Origin: Streptomyces sp. CB01249
Lineage (GTDB): Bacteria > Actinomycetota > Actinomycetes > Streptomycetales > Streptomycetaceae
Length of the DNA stretch: 64,000 nucleotides
Direction of reading: 5' to 3'
Assembly: GCF_001905735.1 (NCBI RefSeq)
Contig: NZ_LISW01000001.1
Location: forward strand, 1 to 64,000
Under the pieces are notes generated by a model. It was not told the DNA's origin. It ran no database searches and saw only the letters and a program-made list of their open reading frames with translations. The position numbers and the translations under genes are program-made. Numbering within the stretch: the first letter of the stretch is position 1; each line of letters begins with the position of its first letter. This document shows, one piece after another, positions 19,358 through 28,369 of this stretch.

Positions 19358-20182
19358 TCAGGTGGGCCCCGGGCCGGTCTGGCAGCGGGGACACCAGTAG
19401 GCGGGGCGGTCGTCCTGCTCGGCCGCGCGGATCGGGGTTCCGCAGCGCAGACAGGGGCGGTGCGTCCGGCCGTAGACCCAGAGGTTTTCGCTCGGCCTGC
19501 GCGCGCGGGCGTGGGCGACGGTACGGGAACGGCCCCCGGCGGTCGTGACGCGGTTCGGGCGGTCGCGGTTGGCGTCGAGGAGCTGGTGCGCCGTGCTGAC
19601 CAGCAAGGCGGCCGTCCGGGCGGGCAGCTCGCCGATGGGGAGCCAGGGGGTGGCCCGGGCCAGGAAGCAGAGCTCGGCCTTGTAGATGTTCCCGATGCCG
19701 GCCAGGTTGCGCTGGTCGAGCAGGGCTTCGCCGAGCGGGCGGGCCGGGTCGCTCAGGAGATTGCGCAGCGCGGTGTCGGGGTCCCAGTCCGGGCCCAGCA
19801 GATCGGGCCCGAGATGGCCGACCGCCTGATCCTCGTCCTGGGTGCGCAGGAGCTCCAGGACCGGGAGGCGGTAGCCGACGGCGGTGTGGGCCGTGTTGCC
19901 CAGGACGGCGCGGATCTGGTGGGCGGGGCCGCCGCGCCAGCGCTCGCCCGGGGCGTAGATCCGCCAGGCGCCGTCCATCCGGAGGTGGCTGTGCAGGGTG
20001 AGACCGCCCTCGATCCGGGTCAGCAGGTGCTTGCCCCGGGCGGTGACGTCCAGCACCGCCCGGCCCGTGAGGTCGGCGGTGGCGAACCGGGGGACGCGGA
20101 GGTCGGACGTGGTGAGGACCTGTCCGGCCAGCGCGTGATGCAGCCGCGCGGCGGTCTGCAGGACGGTGTCTCCTTCGGGCAT
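19358..20182 (-). CDS. nei2: Nei-type (Fpg/Nei family) DNA glycosylase
   Basis: A 274-residue base-excision repair enzyme. The mature N-terminus PEGDT (Pro2 nucleophile, Glu3) marks the Nei rather than the Fpg subgroup. RGKHLL near residue 50 gives the catalytic Lys. The H2TH region includes LDQRNLAGIGNIYKAE, and the C-terminus carries a CxxC..CxxC zinc finger (CLRCGTP, CPRCQTG). It starts 46 bp after the lhr stop on the same strand. The lhr-nei2 pairing also occurs in mycobacteria and suggests joint action in DNA repair. ATG at 20182 has GGAGGC upstream. Confidence 0.93.
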   Translation of the reverse strand: MPEGDTVLQTAARLHHALAGQVLTTSDLRVPRFATADLTGRAVLDVTARGKHLLTRIEGGLTLHSHLRMDGAWRIYAPGERWRGGPAHQIRAVLGNTAHTAVGYRLPVLELLRTQDEDQAVGHLGPDLLGPDWDPDTALRNLLSDPARPLGEALLDQRNLAGIGNIYKAELCFLARATPWLPIGELPARTAALLVSTAHQLLDANRDRPNRVTTAGGRSRTVAHARARRPSENLWVYGRTHRPCLRCGTPIRAAEQDDRPAYWCPRCQTGPGPT

Positions 20183-20228
20183 GCCTCCATGATGCGTGGG
20201 GCGGAGTGTTGCGGTGCGAGGTGTCGCG

Positions 20229-23200
20229 TTACGCGCGCAGGCGCAGGCCCCTCGGGGTGGCGAGGAAGCCGGCCGCCTCCAGCGTGCGCCCCAGGGGTGA
20301 GGTCAGGGACGAGGCGCCGTTGGTGCGCTCGACCGTCACCGTGCCGAGGGCCCCGGCGCGGGCGGCCGTGGCCAGCGCCCCGGCCGCCGCCCGGAGCGCG
20401 GGGTCGTCCGGATCGGTCGGCCAGGCCAGCAGTGTCTTGCCGCCGCGCTCCATGTACAGCGTCAGCTCACCGTCGACCAGGACCACGAGCGAGCCCGCCT
20501 TGCGGCCCGGCTTGTGACCGGCCCCGTCCGGCGGCTCCGGCCACGGCAGGGCGGCGCCGTACGCGTTGGCCGGGTCGGCCGCCGCGAGGACCAGGGCGCG
20601 GGGGTCGGCGCCCGGCTCCGTACGGTCGCGGGCCGTGGACACCGCGCGGAGCCGGTCGACCGCGCCGTCCATCGCGAACTGGGCGGCCCCCAGCCCCTCC
20701 ACCACGTACCCCCGGCGCGCCTGCCCGTTGTCCTCGAAGGCCGACAGCACCCGGTACGCCGCCGAGAAGCCGCCCTCGACGCCCTCGGCCTGCACCGCGC
20801 CCCGGGTCACCACCCCGTGGCGGTCGAGCAGCGTGCGGGCCAGGGCGTGGGCGCGGTGCGTGGGCTCGGGCTCGATGGCCGGCAGCAGGGACCAGCGGCC
20901 CGAGACCGTGGGCGGCCCGGTGCGTGAGGCCGGGCGGGCGGCGGCGGTGAGGGTGCCGTAACGGCCGCGCGGCACATTCCGCCGGGCGCGGTGCGCGGTC
21001 GAGCCTGCCGTGCGGCCCGAGCCCAGGAGGGAGCGCAGCGGGGCGAGGGTGTCGTTGGTCAGGCGGCCGGACCAGGCGAGGTCCCACAGGGCGTCCGCCA
21101 GTTGCGGATCGGTGCAGTCGGGGTGGGTGGTGGCGCGGACCTGATCGGCGATCTGGCGGAAGAACAGGCCGTACCCGCCGCCGAGCGCGGTCAGCACGGA
21201 CTCGTGCAGTGCACTCAGCTCCAAGGGGCGCGGCGGGGGGAGGAGCAGGGGCGCGCTGTCGGCGAGGTAGAGGGAGATCCAGCCGTCCTTGCCGGGCAGG
21301 GCGCCCGCACCGGCCCAGACGACTTCGCCGGTGGTGGTCAGCTCGTCCAGGAGCGCAGGGGTGTAGCCGGTGACACGGCCGGGCAGGACGAGCCGCTCCA
21401 GCGCGGAGGCGGGGACGGGCGCCCCCTGGAGCTGTTCGACGGCGCGGGCCAGTCCGTCGATGCCGCGCAGGCTGTTGCCGCCGAGATGCTGCCACTGCGG
21501 CAGGAACCCGGCCAGGGCGGCGGGCGGGACCGGCTCCAGCTCATGGCGGAGGGCGGCGAGCGAACGGCGTCGCAGCCGCCGCAGCACCGTGGCGTCGCAC
21601 CACTCCTGGCCGATGCCGGCGGGGTGGAACTCGCCCTGGACGATGCGGCCCGACGCCGCGAGCCGTTGCAGCGCCCCGTCGGTGACGGCGGTGCCGAGGC
21701 CGAACCGGGCCGCCGCCGCGGTGGAGGTGAACGGACCGTGCGTACGGGCGTACCGGGCGAGGAGGTCGCCCAGGGGGTCCTTCACCGGCTCGGTGAACGC
21801 TTCGGGGACGCCGACCGGGAGCGCCGTGCCCAGGGCGTCGCGCAGTCGGCCCGCGTCCTCGATCGCCGCCCAGTGGGCCGCCCCGGCGATCCGGACGCGG
21901 ATGGCGCGGCGGGCGGACTCCAGCTCCGTCGCCCATGTGGGGTCGGCCCCGCGCTCGGCCAGCTCCTCGTCGGTGAGCGGGCCGAGCACCCGCAGCAGGT
22001 CCGCGACACCCTCGGCGTCCTTGACCCGGCGGTCGTCCGCCAGCCACTGGAGCTCCCGCTCCAGCTCGGTGAGCACATCGGCGTCGAGCAGTTCGCGCAG
22101 CTCCGCCCGGCCCAGCAGCTCGGCGAGGAGCCGGGAGTCCAGCGAGAGCGCGGCGGCGCGCCGTTCGGCGAGCGGCGAGTCGCCCTCGTACAGGAACTGG
22201 GCGACGTAGCCGAAGAGGAGGGAGCGGGCGAACGGGGAGGGCTCCTGGGTGGTGACCTCGACCAGGCGGATGCGCCGGGCCTCCAGGTCGCCCATCACCT
22301 CGGTGAGCCCCGGGACGTCGAAGACGTCCTGGAGGCATTCGCGGACCGCTTCGAGAACGATGGGGAAGGAGCCGAACTCGGAGGCGACCTGGAGGAGCTG
22401 CGCGGCCCGCTGGCGCTGCTGCCAGAGCGGGGTGCGTTTGCCGGGGCTGCGGCGGGGGAGCAGGAGCGCCCTGGCGGCGCACTCGCGGAACCGCGAGGCG
22501 AACAGGGCGGAGCCGCCGACCTGGTCGGTGACGATCTGCGCGATCTCGCCCTTGTCGAAGGCCACATCGGCGGCGCCGACCGGGGGCTGATCGCTGTCGA
22601 AGGCGGTGTTGGCGGGGGCGAGCGGCGCCGAGGCGTCCTGGCCGGGCTCCTGAGCCGGGTCCTGCGCCGGGTCGAAGTCCAGGAGGTCCAGGCCCATCAT
22701 GTCGGCGTCGGGCAGCCGCAGCACGATGCCGTCGTCGGCATGCATGACCTGGGCGTCCATCCCGTACCGCTCGGCGAGACGGGCGCTCAGCGCCAGCGCC
22801 CAGGGGGCGTGCACCTGCGCGCCGAACGGGGAGTGCACGACGACCCGCCAGTCGCCCAGCTCGTCCCGGAAGCGCTCGACCAGGATGGTCCGGTCGTCCG
22901 GGACATGACCGCAGGCCCGGCGCTGCTCGTCCAGATACGCCAGGACGTTGTCGACGGCCCAGGTGTCGAGCCCGGCGGAGAGCAGGCGCTCCCGCGCGTC
23001 CTCGGGGGAGAGCCCGCCGAGCTCGCGCAGGAAGGCCCCCAGGGCACGGCCCAGCTCCAGCGGGCGGCCCAGCTGGTCGCCCTTCCAGAACGGCAGCCGC
23101 CCGGGGACACCCGGCGCGGGGGAGACGAGGACCCGGTCACGGGTGATGTCCTCGATCCGCCAGGAGGTCGTGCCCAGGGTGAAGACGTCACCGACCCGGG

Positions 23201-24902
23201 ACTCGTAGACCATCTCCTCGTCCAGCTCACCGACCCGGCCGCCGCCCTTCTTGGGGTCCGCTCCGGCGAGGAACACCCCGAAGAGGCCGCGGTCCGGGAT
23301 GGTCCCGCCCGAGGTGACGGCGAGGCGTTGCGCCCCGGGGCGGCCCGTGACCGTACCGGCGACGCGGTCCCAGACGACGCGGGGCCGCAGCTCCGCGAAG
23401 GCGTCGGACGGATAGCGGCCCGCGAGCATGTCGAGGACGGCGGTGAACGCCGACTCGGGGAGCGAGGCGAAGGGGGCGGCCCGGCGGACCACCGTGAGCA
23501 GGTCGTCCACCTGCCAGCTGTCCAGCGCGACCATCGCGACAAGCTGCTGGGCCAGCACGTCCAGCGGATTGGACGGCACGCGCAGCGCCTCGATGGAGCC
23601 CGTGCGCATCCGCTCGGTGACCACGGCCGCCTGCACCAGGTCGCCGCGGTACTTCGGGAAGACGACACCGGTGGAGACCGCGCCCACCTGATGGCCGGCG
23701 CGGCCGACCCGCTGGAGGCCGGAGGCGACCGAGGGCGGCGACTCGACCTGGATCACCAGGTCGACCGCGCCCATGTCGATGCCCAGCTCCAGGCTGGAGG
23801 TGGCGACCACCGCGGGCAGCCTTCCCGCCTTCAGGTCCTCCTCGACCTGGGCGCGCTGCTCCTTGGAGACCGATCCGTGGTGGGCCCGGGCGAGCAGGGC
23901 GGGGGCGCCCTTGGCCGCGCCGGACTCCGCCATGATCTCGGCGGGGGAGTGCGCCTCCGGCATGGTCTCGCCGGTGGCCCTCTCGTACGCGATCTCGTTG
24001 AGCCGGTTGCACAGGCGCTCCGCGAGGCGGCGGGAGTTCGCGAAGACGATCGTGGAGCGGTGCGCCTGGACGAGATCGGCGATCCGCTCCTCCACATGCG
24101 GCCAGATCGACGGCTTCTCGGCCTGCCCCGAGGTGTCGTCGGCGGCAGGGGAGCCGCCCAGCTCGCCCAGGTCCTCGACGGGCACCACCACCGACAGGTC
24201 GAACCGCTTGCTGGACGGCGGCTGGACGATCTCCACCTTGCGCCGGGGCGACAGGAAGCGCGCCACCTCGTCCACCGGCCGGACGGTGGCCGACAGACCG
24301 ATGCGCCGGGCCGGCCGGGGCAGCAGCTCGTCCAGGCGCTCCAACGAAAGGGCGAGATGGGCGCCGCGCTTGGTGCCCGCCACCGCGTGCACCTCGTCCA
24401 GGATCACCGTCTCGATACCGGACAGGGCCTCGCGGGCCGAGGAGGTCAGCATCAGGAACAGCGACTCGGGCGTCGTGATCAGGATGTCCGGCGGGCGGGT
24501 CGCCATCGAGCGGCGCTCGGCGGCCGGGGTGTCGCCCGACCGGATGCCCACCCTGACCTCGGGCTCCGGCAGCCCCTGGCGCACCGACTCCTGGCGGATG
24601 CCGGTCAGGGGTGAGCGCAGATTGCGCTCCACGTCGACGGCGAGGGCCTTGAGCGGAGACACGTACAGCACGCGGCAGCGCTTCTTCGCTTCCGCCGGCG
24701 GGGGGACGGCCGCCAGCCGGTCCAGGGCGGCGAGGAAGGCGGCCAGCGTCTTGCCCGAGCCGGTCGGGGCGACGACCAGCACGTCCGATCCCTCGCCGAT
24801 CGCCCGCCAGGCGCCCTCCTGCGCGGCGGTCGGCGCGCTGAAGGCCCCCGTGAACCAGCTGCGGGTCGCGGGTGAGAAGGAATCGAGTGCGGAGCCGGTC
24901 AT
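20229..24902 (-). CDS. lhr: Lhr-like ATP-dependent DNA helicase
   Basis: A 1557-residue superfamily-2 helicase. The motor is N-terminal: Walker A VVAPTGSGKT, DEVH box (ILDEVHAVAGTKRGAHLALS), a SAT-like motif (GLSATVRP) and motif VI (QRVGRAGHQ). The remaining 1000 residues match the long Lhr C-terminal region. Lhr of mycobacteria is a 3'-to-5' DNA-RNA helicase/translocase induced by DNA damage. The ATG at 24902 (MTGSALD) is preferred: GGGGA lies 5 nt upstream, whereas longer frames run into the divergent AraC gene. An ATG at 24911 is an alternative. It forms an operon with nei2. Confidence 0.93.
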   Translation of the reverse strand: MTGSALDSFSPATRSWFTGAFSAPTAAQEGAWRAIGEGSDVLVVAPTGSGKTLAAFLAALDRLAAVPPPAEAKKRCRVLYVSPLKALAVDVERNLRSPLTGIRQESVRQGLPEPEVRVGIRSGDTPAAERRSMATRPPDILITTPESLFLMLTSSAREALSGIETVILDEVHAVAGTKRGAHLALSLERLDELLPRPARRIGLSATVRPVDEVARFLSPRRKVEIVQPPSSKRFDLSVVVPVEDLGELGGSPAADDTSGQAEKPSIWPHVEERIADLVQAHRSTIVFANSRRLAERLCNRLNEIAYERATGETMPEAHSPAEIMAESGAAKGAPALLARAHHGSVSKEQRAQVEEDLKAGRLPAVVATSSLELGIDMGAVDLVIQVESPPSVASGLQRVGRAGHQVGAVSTGVVFPKYRGDLVQAAVVTERMRTGSIEALRVPSNPLDVLAQQLVAMVALDSWQVDDLLTVVRRAAPFASLPESAFTAVLDMLAGRYPSDAFAELRPRVVWDRVAGTVTGRPGAQRLAVTSGGTIPDRGLFGVFLAGADPKKGGGRVGELDEEMVYESRVGDVFTLGTTSWRIEDITRDRVLVSPAPGVPGRLPFWKGDQLGRPLELGRALGAFLRELGGLSPEDARERLLSAGLDTWAVDNVLAYLDEQRRACGHVPDDRTILVERFRDELGDWRVVVHSPFGAQVHAPWALALSARLAERYGMDAQVMHADDGIVLRLPDADMMGLDLLDFDPAQDPAQEPGQDASAPLAPANTAFDSDQPPVGAADVAFDKGEIAQIVTDQVGGSALFASRFRECAARALLLPRRSPGKRTPLWQQRQRAAQLLQVASEFGSFPIVLEAVRECLQDVFDVPGLTEVMGDLEARRIRLVEVTTQEPSPFARSLLFGYVAQFLYEGDSPLAERRAAALSLDSRLLAELLGRAELRELLDADVLTELERELQWLADDRRVKDAEGVADLLRVLGPLTDEELAERGADPTWATELESARRAIRVRIAGAAHWAAIEDAGRLRDALGTALPVGVPEAFTEPVKDPLGDLLARYARTHGPFTSTAAAARFGLGTAVTDGALQRLAASGRIVQGEFHPAGIGQEWCDATVLRRLRRRSLAALRHELEPVPPAALAGFLPQWQHLGGNSLRGIDGLARAVEQLQGAPVPASALERLVLPGRVTGYTPALLDELTTTGEVVWAGAGALPGKDGWISLYLADSAPLLLPPPRPLELSALHESVLTALGGGYGLFFRQIADQVRATTHPDCTDPQLADALWDLAWSGRLTNDTLAPLRSLLGSGRTAGSTAHRARRNVPRGRYGTLTAAARPASRTGPPTVSGRWSLLPAIEPEPTHRAHALARTLLDRHGVVTRGAVQAEGVEGGFSAAYRVLSAFEDNGQARRGYVVEGLGAAQFAMDGAVDRLRAVSTARDRTEPGADPRALVLAAADPANAYGAALPWPEPPDGAGHKPGRKAGSLVVLVDGELTLYMERGGKTLLAWPTDPDDPALRAAAGALATAARAGALGTVTVERTNGASSLTSPLGRTLEAAGFLATPRGLRLRA

Positions 24903-25003
24903 GTTCCCCATCGTGCACCCCGCCACTGACAACGGCCCCGACAACCGCCCGGCGGGCCGTACGACCGGCAGCCGGACCGCCCGCGAGCTGGGAGAATCCC
25001 ACC

Positions 25004-25867
25004 ATGGCAGGAGCACAGCAACCGGTGGAATGGGCGCGGCACTGGAGTTACGCCGAGCTGCCCGACCTCGACCTGCTGCGCGCCCGCTACATCCGGCACA
25101 CCTTCCCGCGCCACAGCCACGAGGGCTATGTCGTCGCCACGGTGAGCGACGGCGTCGAGGACATCGGAACGCCTGCGGGGACCCTGCACGCGGGGCCGGG
25201 GACCGTCATCATGATCAACCCGGAGGTGCCGCACAGCGCCCGCGCGGGGGTCCCCGAAGGCTGGGTGTACGACACGCTCTACCCGTCCGCGCAGGTGATC
25301 AACGACATCGCGGCCGATACGACGCGCATGCGCGGCACCGTCGGCTTCGCCGAGACCGGGGTGGCCGATCCGTACGCGGCCCGGCTGATAGCCGAGGTCC
25401 ACCGGGCGGCCGAGGAGGGCAACGCCCTGGCCGCCGACAGCGTGCTGCGGGTCGTCGTCACCCGCCTGCTCACCCGGCACGGCACCGCGTTCCCCGTCGC
25501 GGCCCCCCGCGCCGCCGGTGCCCGCGACGCGGCGCGCGCCCGGGCCCTCCTGGAATCCCGGATGGCCGAACCGCCGACCCTGGAGGCGCTGGCCGCCGAG
25601 CTGGGCACGAGTCCGTTCGCGCTGCTGCGCGCGTTCAAGAAGCAGTACGGCATGCCTCCGCACACCTGGCTCACCGACGCCCGGGTGCGGCGTGCGCGCC
25701 GGATGCTCGACGCGGGCACGGCCCCCTCGGTCGCGGCGACGGAGGTCGGCTTCACCGACCAGCCGCATCTCAACCGTCATTTCACCCGGATCGTGGGAGT
25801 GCCACCCGGCGCCTACCAGCGCGAACGCGCAAGAACGTACAAGACCGGTCCGGAACGGCCCCGGTAG
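25004..25867 (+). CDS. AraC family transcriptional regulator
   Basis: A 287-residue regulator with an N-terminal cupin-like AraC-binding domain (about 25-170, HSHEGYVVATV, then INPEVPHSARAG) and a C-terminal pair of helix-turn-helices (about 185-280, TLEALAAELGTSPFALLRAF, then VAATEVGFTDQPHLNRHF). It is divergent from lhr and directly upstream of azlC-azlD with a 10-bp gap, so it probably controls that exporter. The effector is unknown; small amino acids are a guess from the neighbour. ATG at 25004 has GGGAG upstream, and GAGAAT 6 nt before the ATG could alternatively be a -10 of a leaderless message. Confidence 0.9.
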   Translation: MAGAQQPVEWARHWSYAELPDLDLLRARYIRHTFPRHSHEGYVVATVSDGVEDIGTPAGTLHAGPGTVIMINPEVPHSARAGVPEGWVYDTLYPSAQVINDIAADTTRMRGTVGFAETGVADPYAARLIAEVHRAAEEGNALAADSVLRVVVTRLLTRHGTAFPVAAPRAAGARDAARARALLESRMAEPPTLEALAAELGTSPFALLRAFKKQYGMPPHTWLTDARVRRARRMLDAGTAPSVAATEVGFTDQPHLNRHFTRIVGVPPGAYQRERARTYKTGPERPR

Positions 25868-25870
25868 CGT
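25865..25870 (+). promoter_or_regulatory. -10-like box before azlC
   Basis: TAGCGT is 7 nt before the GTG at 25878 and no Shine-Dalgarno sequence is seen, which supports that start and suggests a leaderless azlC message. Confidence 0.4.
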
Positions 25871-25877
25871 GCTCGAC

Positions 25878-26723
25878 GTGGCAAAACAGACAGCACCCCT
25901 CTGCACCACCGCCGACCCGGCCGGCGGCAGCACACTCGACGCCGGAACCAAGCCGGACTCGGCCGTCGTACGCGACGCGCTCGGCGTCGGCATAGCCGTC
26001 GGCCTCTCCGGCTTCGCCTTCGGCGTCACCTCGGCGGGCTCCGGCCTGAGTCTGCTCCAGACGTGCGCGCTCAGCCTGCTCGTGTTCACCGGCGCCTCCC
26101 AGTTCGCCCTGGTCGGCGCCCTCGCCGCCGGCGGCAACCCGTACACCGCGGCCGCCGGGGCCTTCTTCCTCGGCGTACGCAACGCCTTCTACGGCCTGCG
26201 GCTCTCCCAGCTCCTCGCCCTGCCGCGCGCCCTGCGTCCGCTCGCCGCCCAGTGGGTCATCGACGAGACGACCGCCGTGACGCTGCCCCAGCCCACCCGG
26301 CGGGCCGCGCGGATCGGCTTCACCGTCACCGGGCTCACCCTGTACGTGCTGTGGAACCTGACCACCCTGGTGGGCGCCATGGGTGCCGAGGCGCTCGGTG
26401 ACACCGACGCCTGGGGGCTCGACGCGGCCAGCCCGGCCGTCTTCCTCGCGCTGCTCGCCCCGATGCTGAAGTCCACGACGGAGCGTGTGACGGCGGCGCT
26501 CGCCGTCCTGCTCGCCCTCGGCCTCCTGCCGGTGCTGCCGGCCGGGGTGCCCGTGCTGCTGTCCGCGCTGGCCGCGCCCGTGGTCCTGTTTCTGATGGGG
26601 CGGGCCAAGGGGGACGGCCCGGGCGGGACCGAGGATGCCGGTGCGACCGGTGCGACCGGTGCGACCGGTGCGACCGGTGCGACCGGTGCGACCGGGGCGA
26701 CCGGGGCGGAGGGCGGCCGATGA
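25878..26723 (+). CDS. azlC: AzlC family branched-chain amino acid exporter subunit
   Basis: A 281-residue membrane protein, the large subunit of AzlCD-type (LIV-E) amino acid exporters. The family motif LSLLVFTGASQFALVGALAAG is present and there are about six or more hydrophobic helices. The C-terminus after the last helix is a low-complexity tail of Gly-Ala-Thr triplets. The GTG at 25878 is chosen for the -10 box 7 nt upstream; a GTG at 25869 is possible. It overlaps azlD by 4 bp (ATGA), so the two subunits are translationally coupled. Confidence 0.88.
   Translation: MAKQTAPLCTTADPAGGSTLDAGTKPDSAVVRDALGVGIAVGLSGFAFGVTSAGSGLSLLQTCALSLLVFTGASQFALVGALAAGGNPYTAAAGAFFLGVRNAFYGLRLSQLLALPRALRPLAAQWVIDETTAVTLPQPTRRAARIGFTVTGLTLYVLWNLTTLVGAMGAEALGDTDAWGLDAASPAVFLALLAPMLKSTTERVTAALAVLLALGLLPVLPAGVPVLLSALAAPVVLFLMGRAKGDGPGGTEDAGATGATGATGATGATGATGATGAEGGR
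26640..26702 (+). repeat. 9-bp tandem repeat in the azlC 3' end
   Basis: Six perfect GGTGCGACC units (26640-26693) and one variant GGGGCGACC (26694-26702) encode Gly-Ala-Thr triplets. Length variation would be in frame. Confidence 0.95.
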
Positions 26724-27025
26724 ACGTCTGGATCGCCATCGCGCTGACCTTCGTCGGCTGCTACCTGGCCAAACTCCTCGGCCTCCTGGTGCCGGCCGGC
26801 GCACTGGAACGGCCGCTGGTGCAACGCCTGGCAGCCCTGCTTCCGGTGGCCCTGCTGGCCGCGCTCACCGCCCAGCAGACCTTCGGCGACGGACAGCACC
26901 TGGCCCTGGACGCGAGGGGCGCGGGCCTCGCGGCCGCGGCGCTCGCTCTTGTCCTGCGTGCCCCGTTCCTGGTGGTCGTGGGTGCGGCCGTGGTCGTCAC
27001 CGCGGGGGTGCGTGCGCTGGGCTAG
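26720..27025 (+). CDS. azlD: AzlD family exporter subunit
   Basis: A 101-residue membrane protein with about four hydrophobic helices, matching AzlD, the small partner of AzlC. It starts within the last codons of azlC. A bidirectional hairpin follows. Confidence 0.88.
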   Translation: MNVWIAIALTFVGCYLAKLLGLLVPAGALERPLVQRLAALLPVALLAALTAQQTFGDGQHLALDARGAGLAAAALALVLRAPFLVVVGAAVVVTAGVRALG

Positions 27026-27046
27026 GTGCTGTCGGGCCCCGGAAAC

Positions 27047-27080
27047 GTAAGGGGCATGCCGTCTGGAGCGTGCCCCTTAC
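27047..27080. terminator. Bidirectional terminator between azlD and the toroid gene
   Basis: A 10-bp perfect stem (GTAAGGGGCA with TGCCCCTTAC) lies between two convergent genes. Confidence 0.7.
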
Positions 27081-27110
27081 CGGTGGCCCTTGCCCCGCCG
27101 CGCCGCCCTC

Positions 27111-28025
27111 CTAGAACAGGACGCGGCCGTGCGCCCGTAGCGTTTCCAGCGCCCTGAGGGTCACCAGGGGGCGCCCTTCCAGCGCCGTCCCGGGGGCCCA
27201 CTGCCGCCAGGTGACCGGCCAGCCCCCGTCCTCCTCCTGCGCGGCGGCGAGATGGTCGAGCGAGCGCTCCATCTCGGTGTCGGAGAACCACCGCCGGGCG
27301 AGCGACGCGGGTGTACGGGCGTAGTCGTACGGGAAGTGCTGCTCGCCCGGTGCGTACCCGGGGGCCACCGGGTATTCCGCGCGCCGGTCCGGATCGAGCA
27401 CGGCGAGCCGCTGGTCGCGCACCAGCCGCCCCAGCCGTTCGGCGGCTTCCTCCGCCCGGCGCCGGTCCGGCACCCCGTCGAGGAAGGCGACGGCCGCCTC
27501 GATCTCGTACGGATGCGACACCTCCAGGGCGTCCACGGCCGACCAGCAGAAGTCCGTCGCCCGGAAGAGCCAGGCGTGCCACACCTCATTGCGGTGCAGC
27601 AGCCCGACGACGGGCCCGGTGGCCAGCAGCTCGGCCGGCGGGTCGTCCACGATCGGGATGAAGGGGGCCGCCGGATAGTCGCGCTGGGAGGGCAGCAGCG
27701 CGGGCAGGGCGCCCTCCTTCGTGGACACCTCCGTCAGATACCGGCAGATCCGTTCCACCCGCAGACCGCCGCACCGGCCGATGGAGTCGAGGACGCTGAG
27801 CGCGTGGGCGGTGTGCAGGGGCTGACTGACGGGGCCCCGCAGATCGGGTTCGAGCGCGTGGCCGTAACCGCCGTCCTCGTTGGCATACGCGGTGAGAGCC
27901 GTCTCCACCGCGTCCGCGCCTCCCTCCAGATACTGATGGGCGAACCGCCGCTGTTCGAGGACACGGGCCGTGAGCCAGATGAACCGCTCGGCACGGTCGA
28001 GGGGATTTGTTCCAGTTGCAGCCAT
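27111..28025 (-). CDS. Alpha/alpha-toroid (prenyltransferase-like) hypothetical protein
   Basis: A 304-residue protein with QW-like repeats of the terpene cyclase/prenyltransferase toroid fold: ANEDGGYGHALEPDLRGP near residue 48 and AAQEEDGGWPVTW near 275, with helical spacing between. No DXDD or DDXXD catalytic motif is seen, so terpene cyclisation is not supported. Such single-domain toroids are common hypothetical proteins in Streptomyces. There is no signal peptide or membrane segment. It is divergent from the DUF3046 gene (79 bp). The fold is likely; the function is unknown. Confidence 0.75.
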   Translation of the reverse strand: MAATGTNPLDRAERFIWLTARVLEQRRFAHQYLEGGADAVETALTAYANEDGGYGHALEPDLRGPVSQPLHTAHALSVLDSIGRCGGLRVERICRYLTEVSTKEGALPALLPSQRDYPAAPFIPIVDDPPAELLATGPVVGLLHRNEVWHAWLFRATDFCWSAVDALEVSHPYEIEAAVAFLDGVPDRRRAEEAAERLGRLVRDQRLAVLDPDRRAEYPVAPGYAPGEQHFPYDYARTPASLARRWFSDTEMERSLDHLAAAQEEDGGWPVTWRQWAPGTALEGRPLVTLRALETLRAHGRVLF

Positions 28026-28104
28026 GGACCGACCGTAGGGCTTCGGGCCCCCGAGCAGGGCGGATGCGGACCGGCTGCACTCTCAGGAGCGGGATACTGA
28101 AGGC

Positions 28105-28299
28105 ATGCGGTTGACGATTTTCTGGGAACGGATGGCGGACCACTTCGGCGCGGGCTACGCGGACTCCTTCGCGCGCGACCATGTGATGGCCGAGCTGGGC
28201 GGACGTACGGTCCACGAGGCGCTGGCGGCCGGCTGGGAGGCGAAGGACGTCTGGCGCGGGGTCTGCGCCGCGATGGACATCCCCGCCGACAGGCGCTGA
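28105..28299 (+). CDS. DUF3046 protein
   Basis: A 64-residue protein of the actinobacterial DUF3046 family (MRLTIFWERMADHFG, DHVMAELGGRTVHEALAAG, VWRGVCAA), typically encoded shortly upstream of recA, as here. The function is unknown. GATACT lies 6 nt before the ATG, suggesting a leaderless mRNA. Confidence 0.9.
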   Translation: MRLTIFWERMADHFGAGYADSFARDHVMAELGGRTVHEALAAGWEAKDVWRGVCAAMDIPADRR

Positions 28300-28369
28300 C
28301 GCCGGGGGCGGGAAGGCCGCCTTCCGGGGTGCGCGAGGGAGTGTCACCCACATAGGCGAGACTTGCTCC

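Noticed and set aside
20991..24614. 1207-codon frame antisense to lhr
   Set aside because: Low-complexity Gly/Arg/Ala shadow of the helicase gene.
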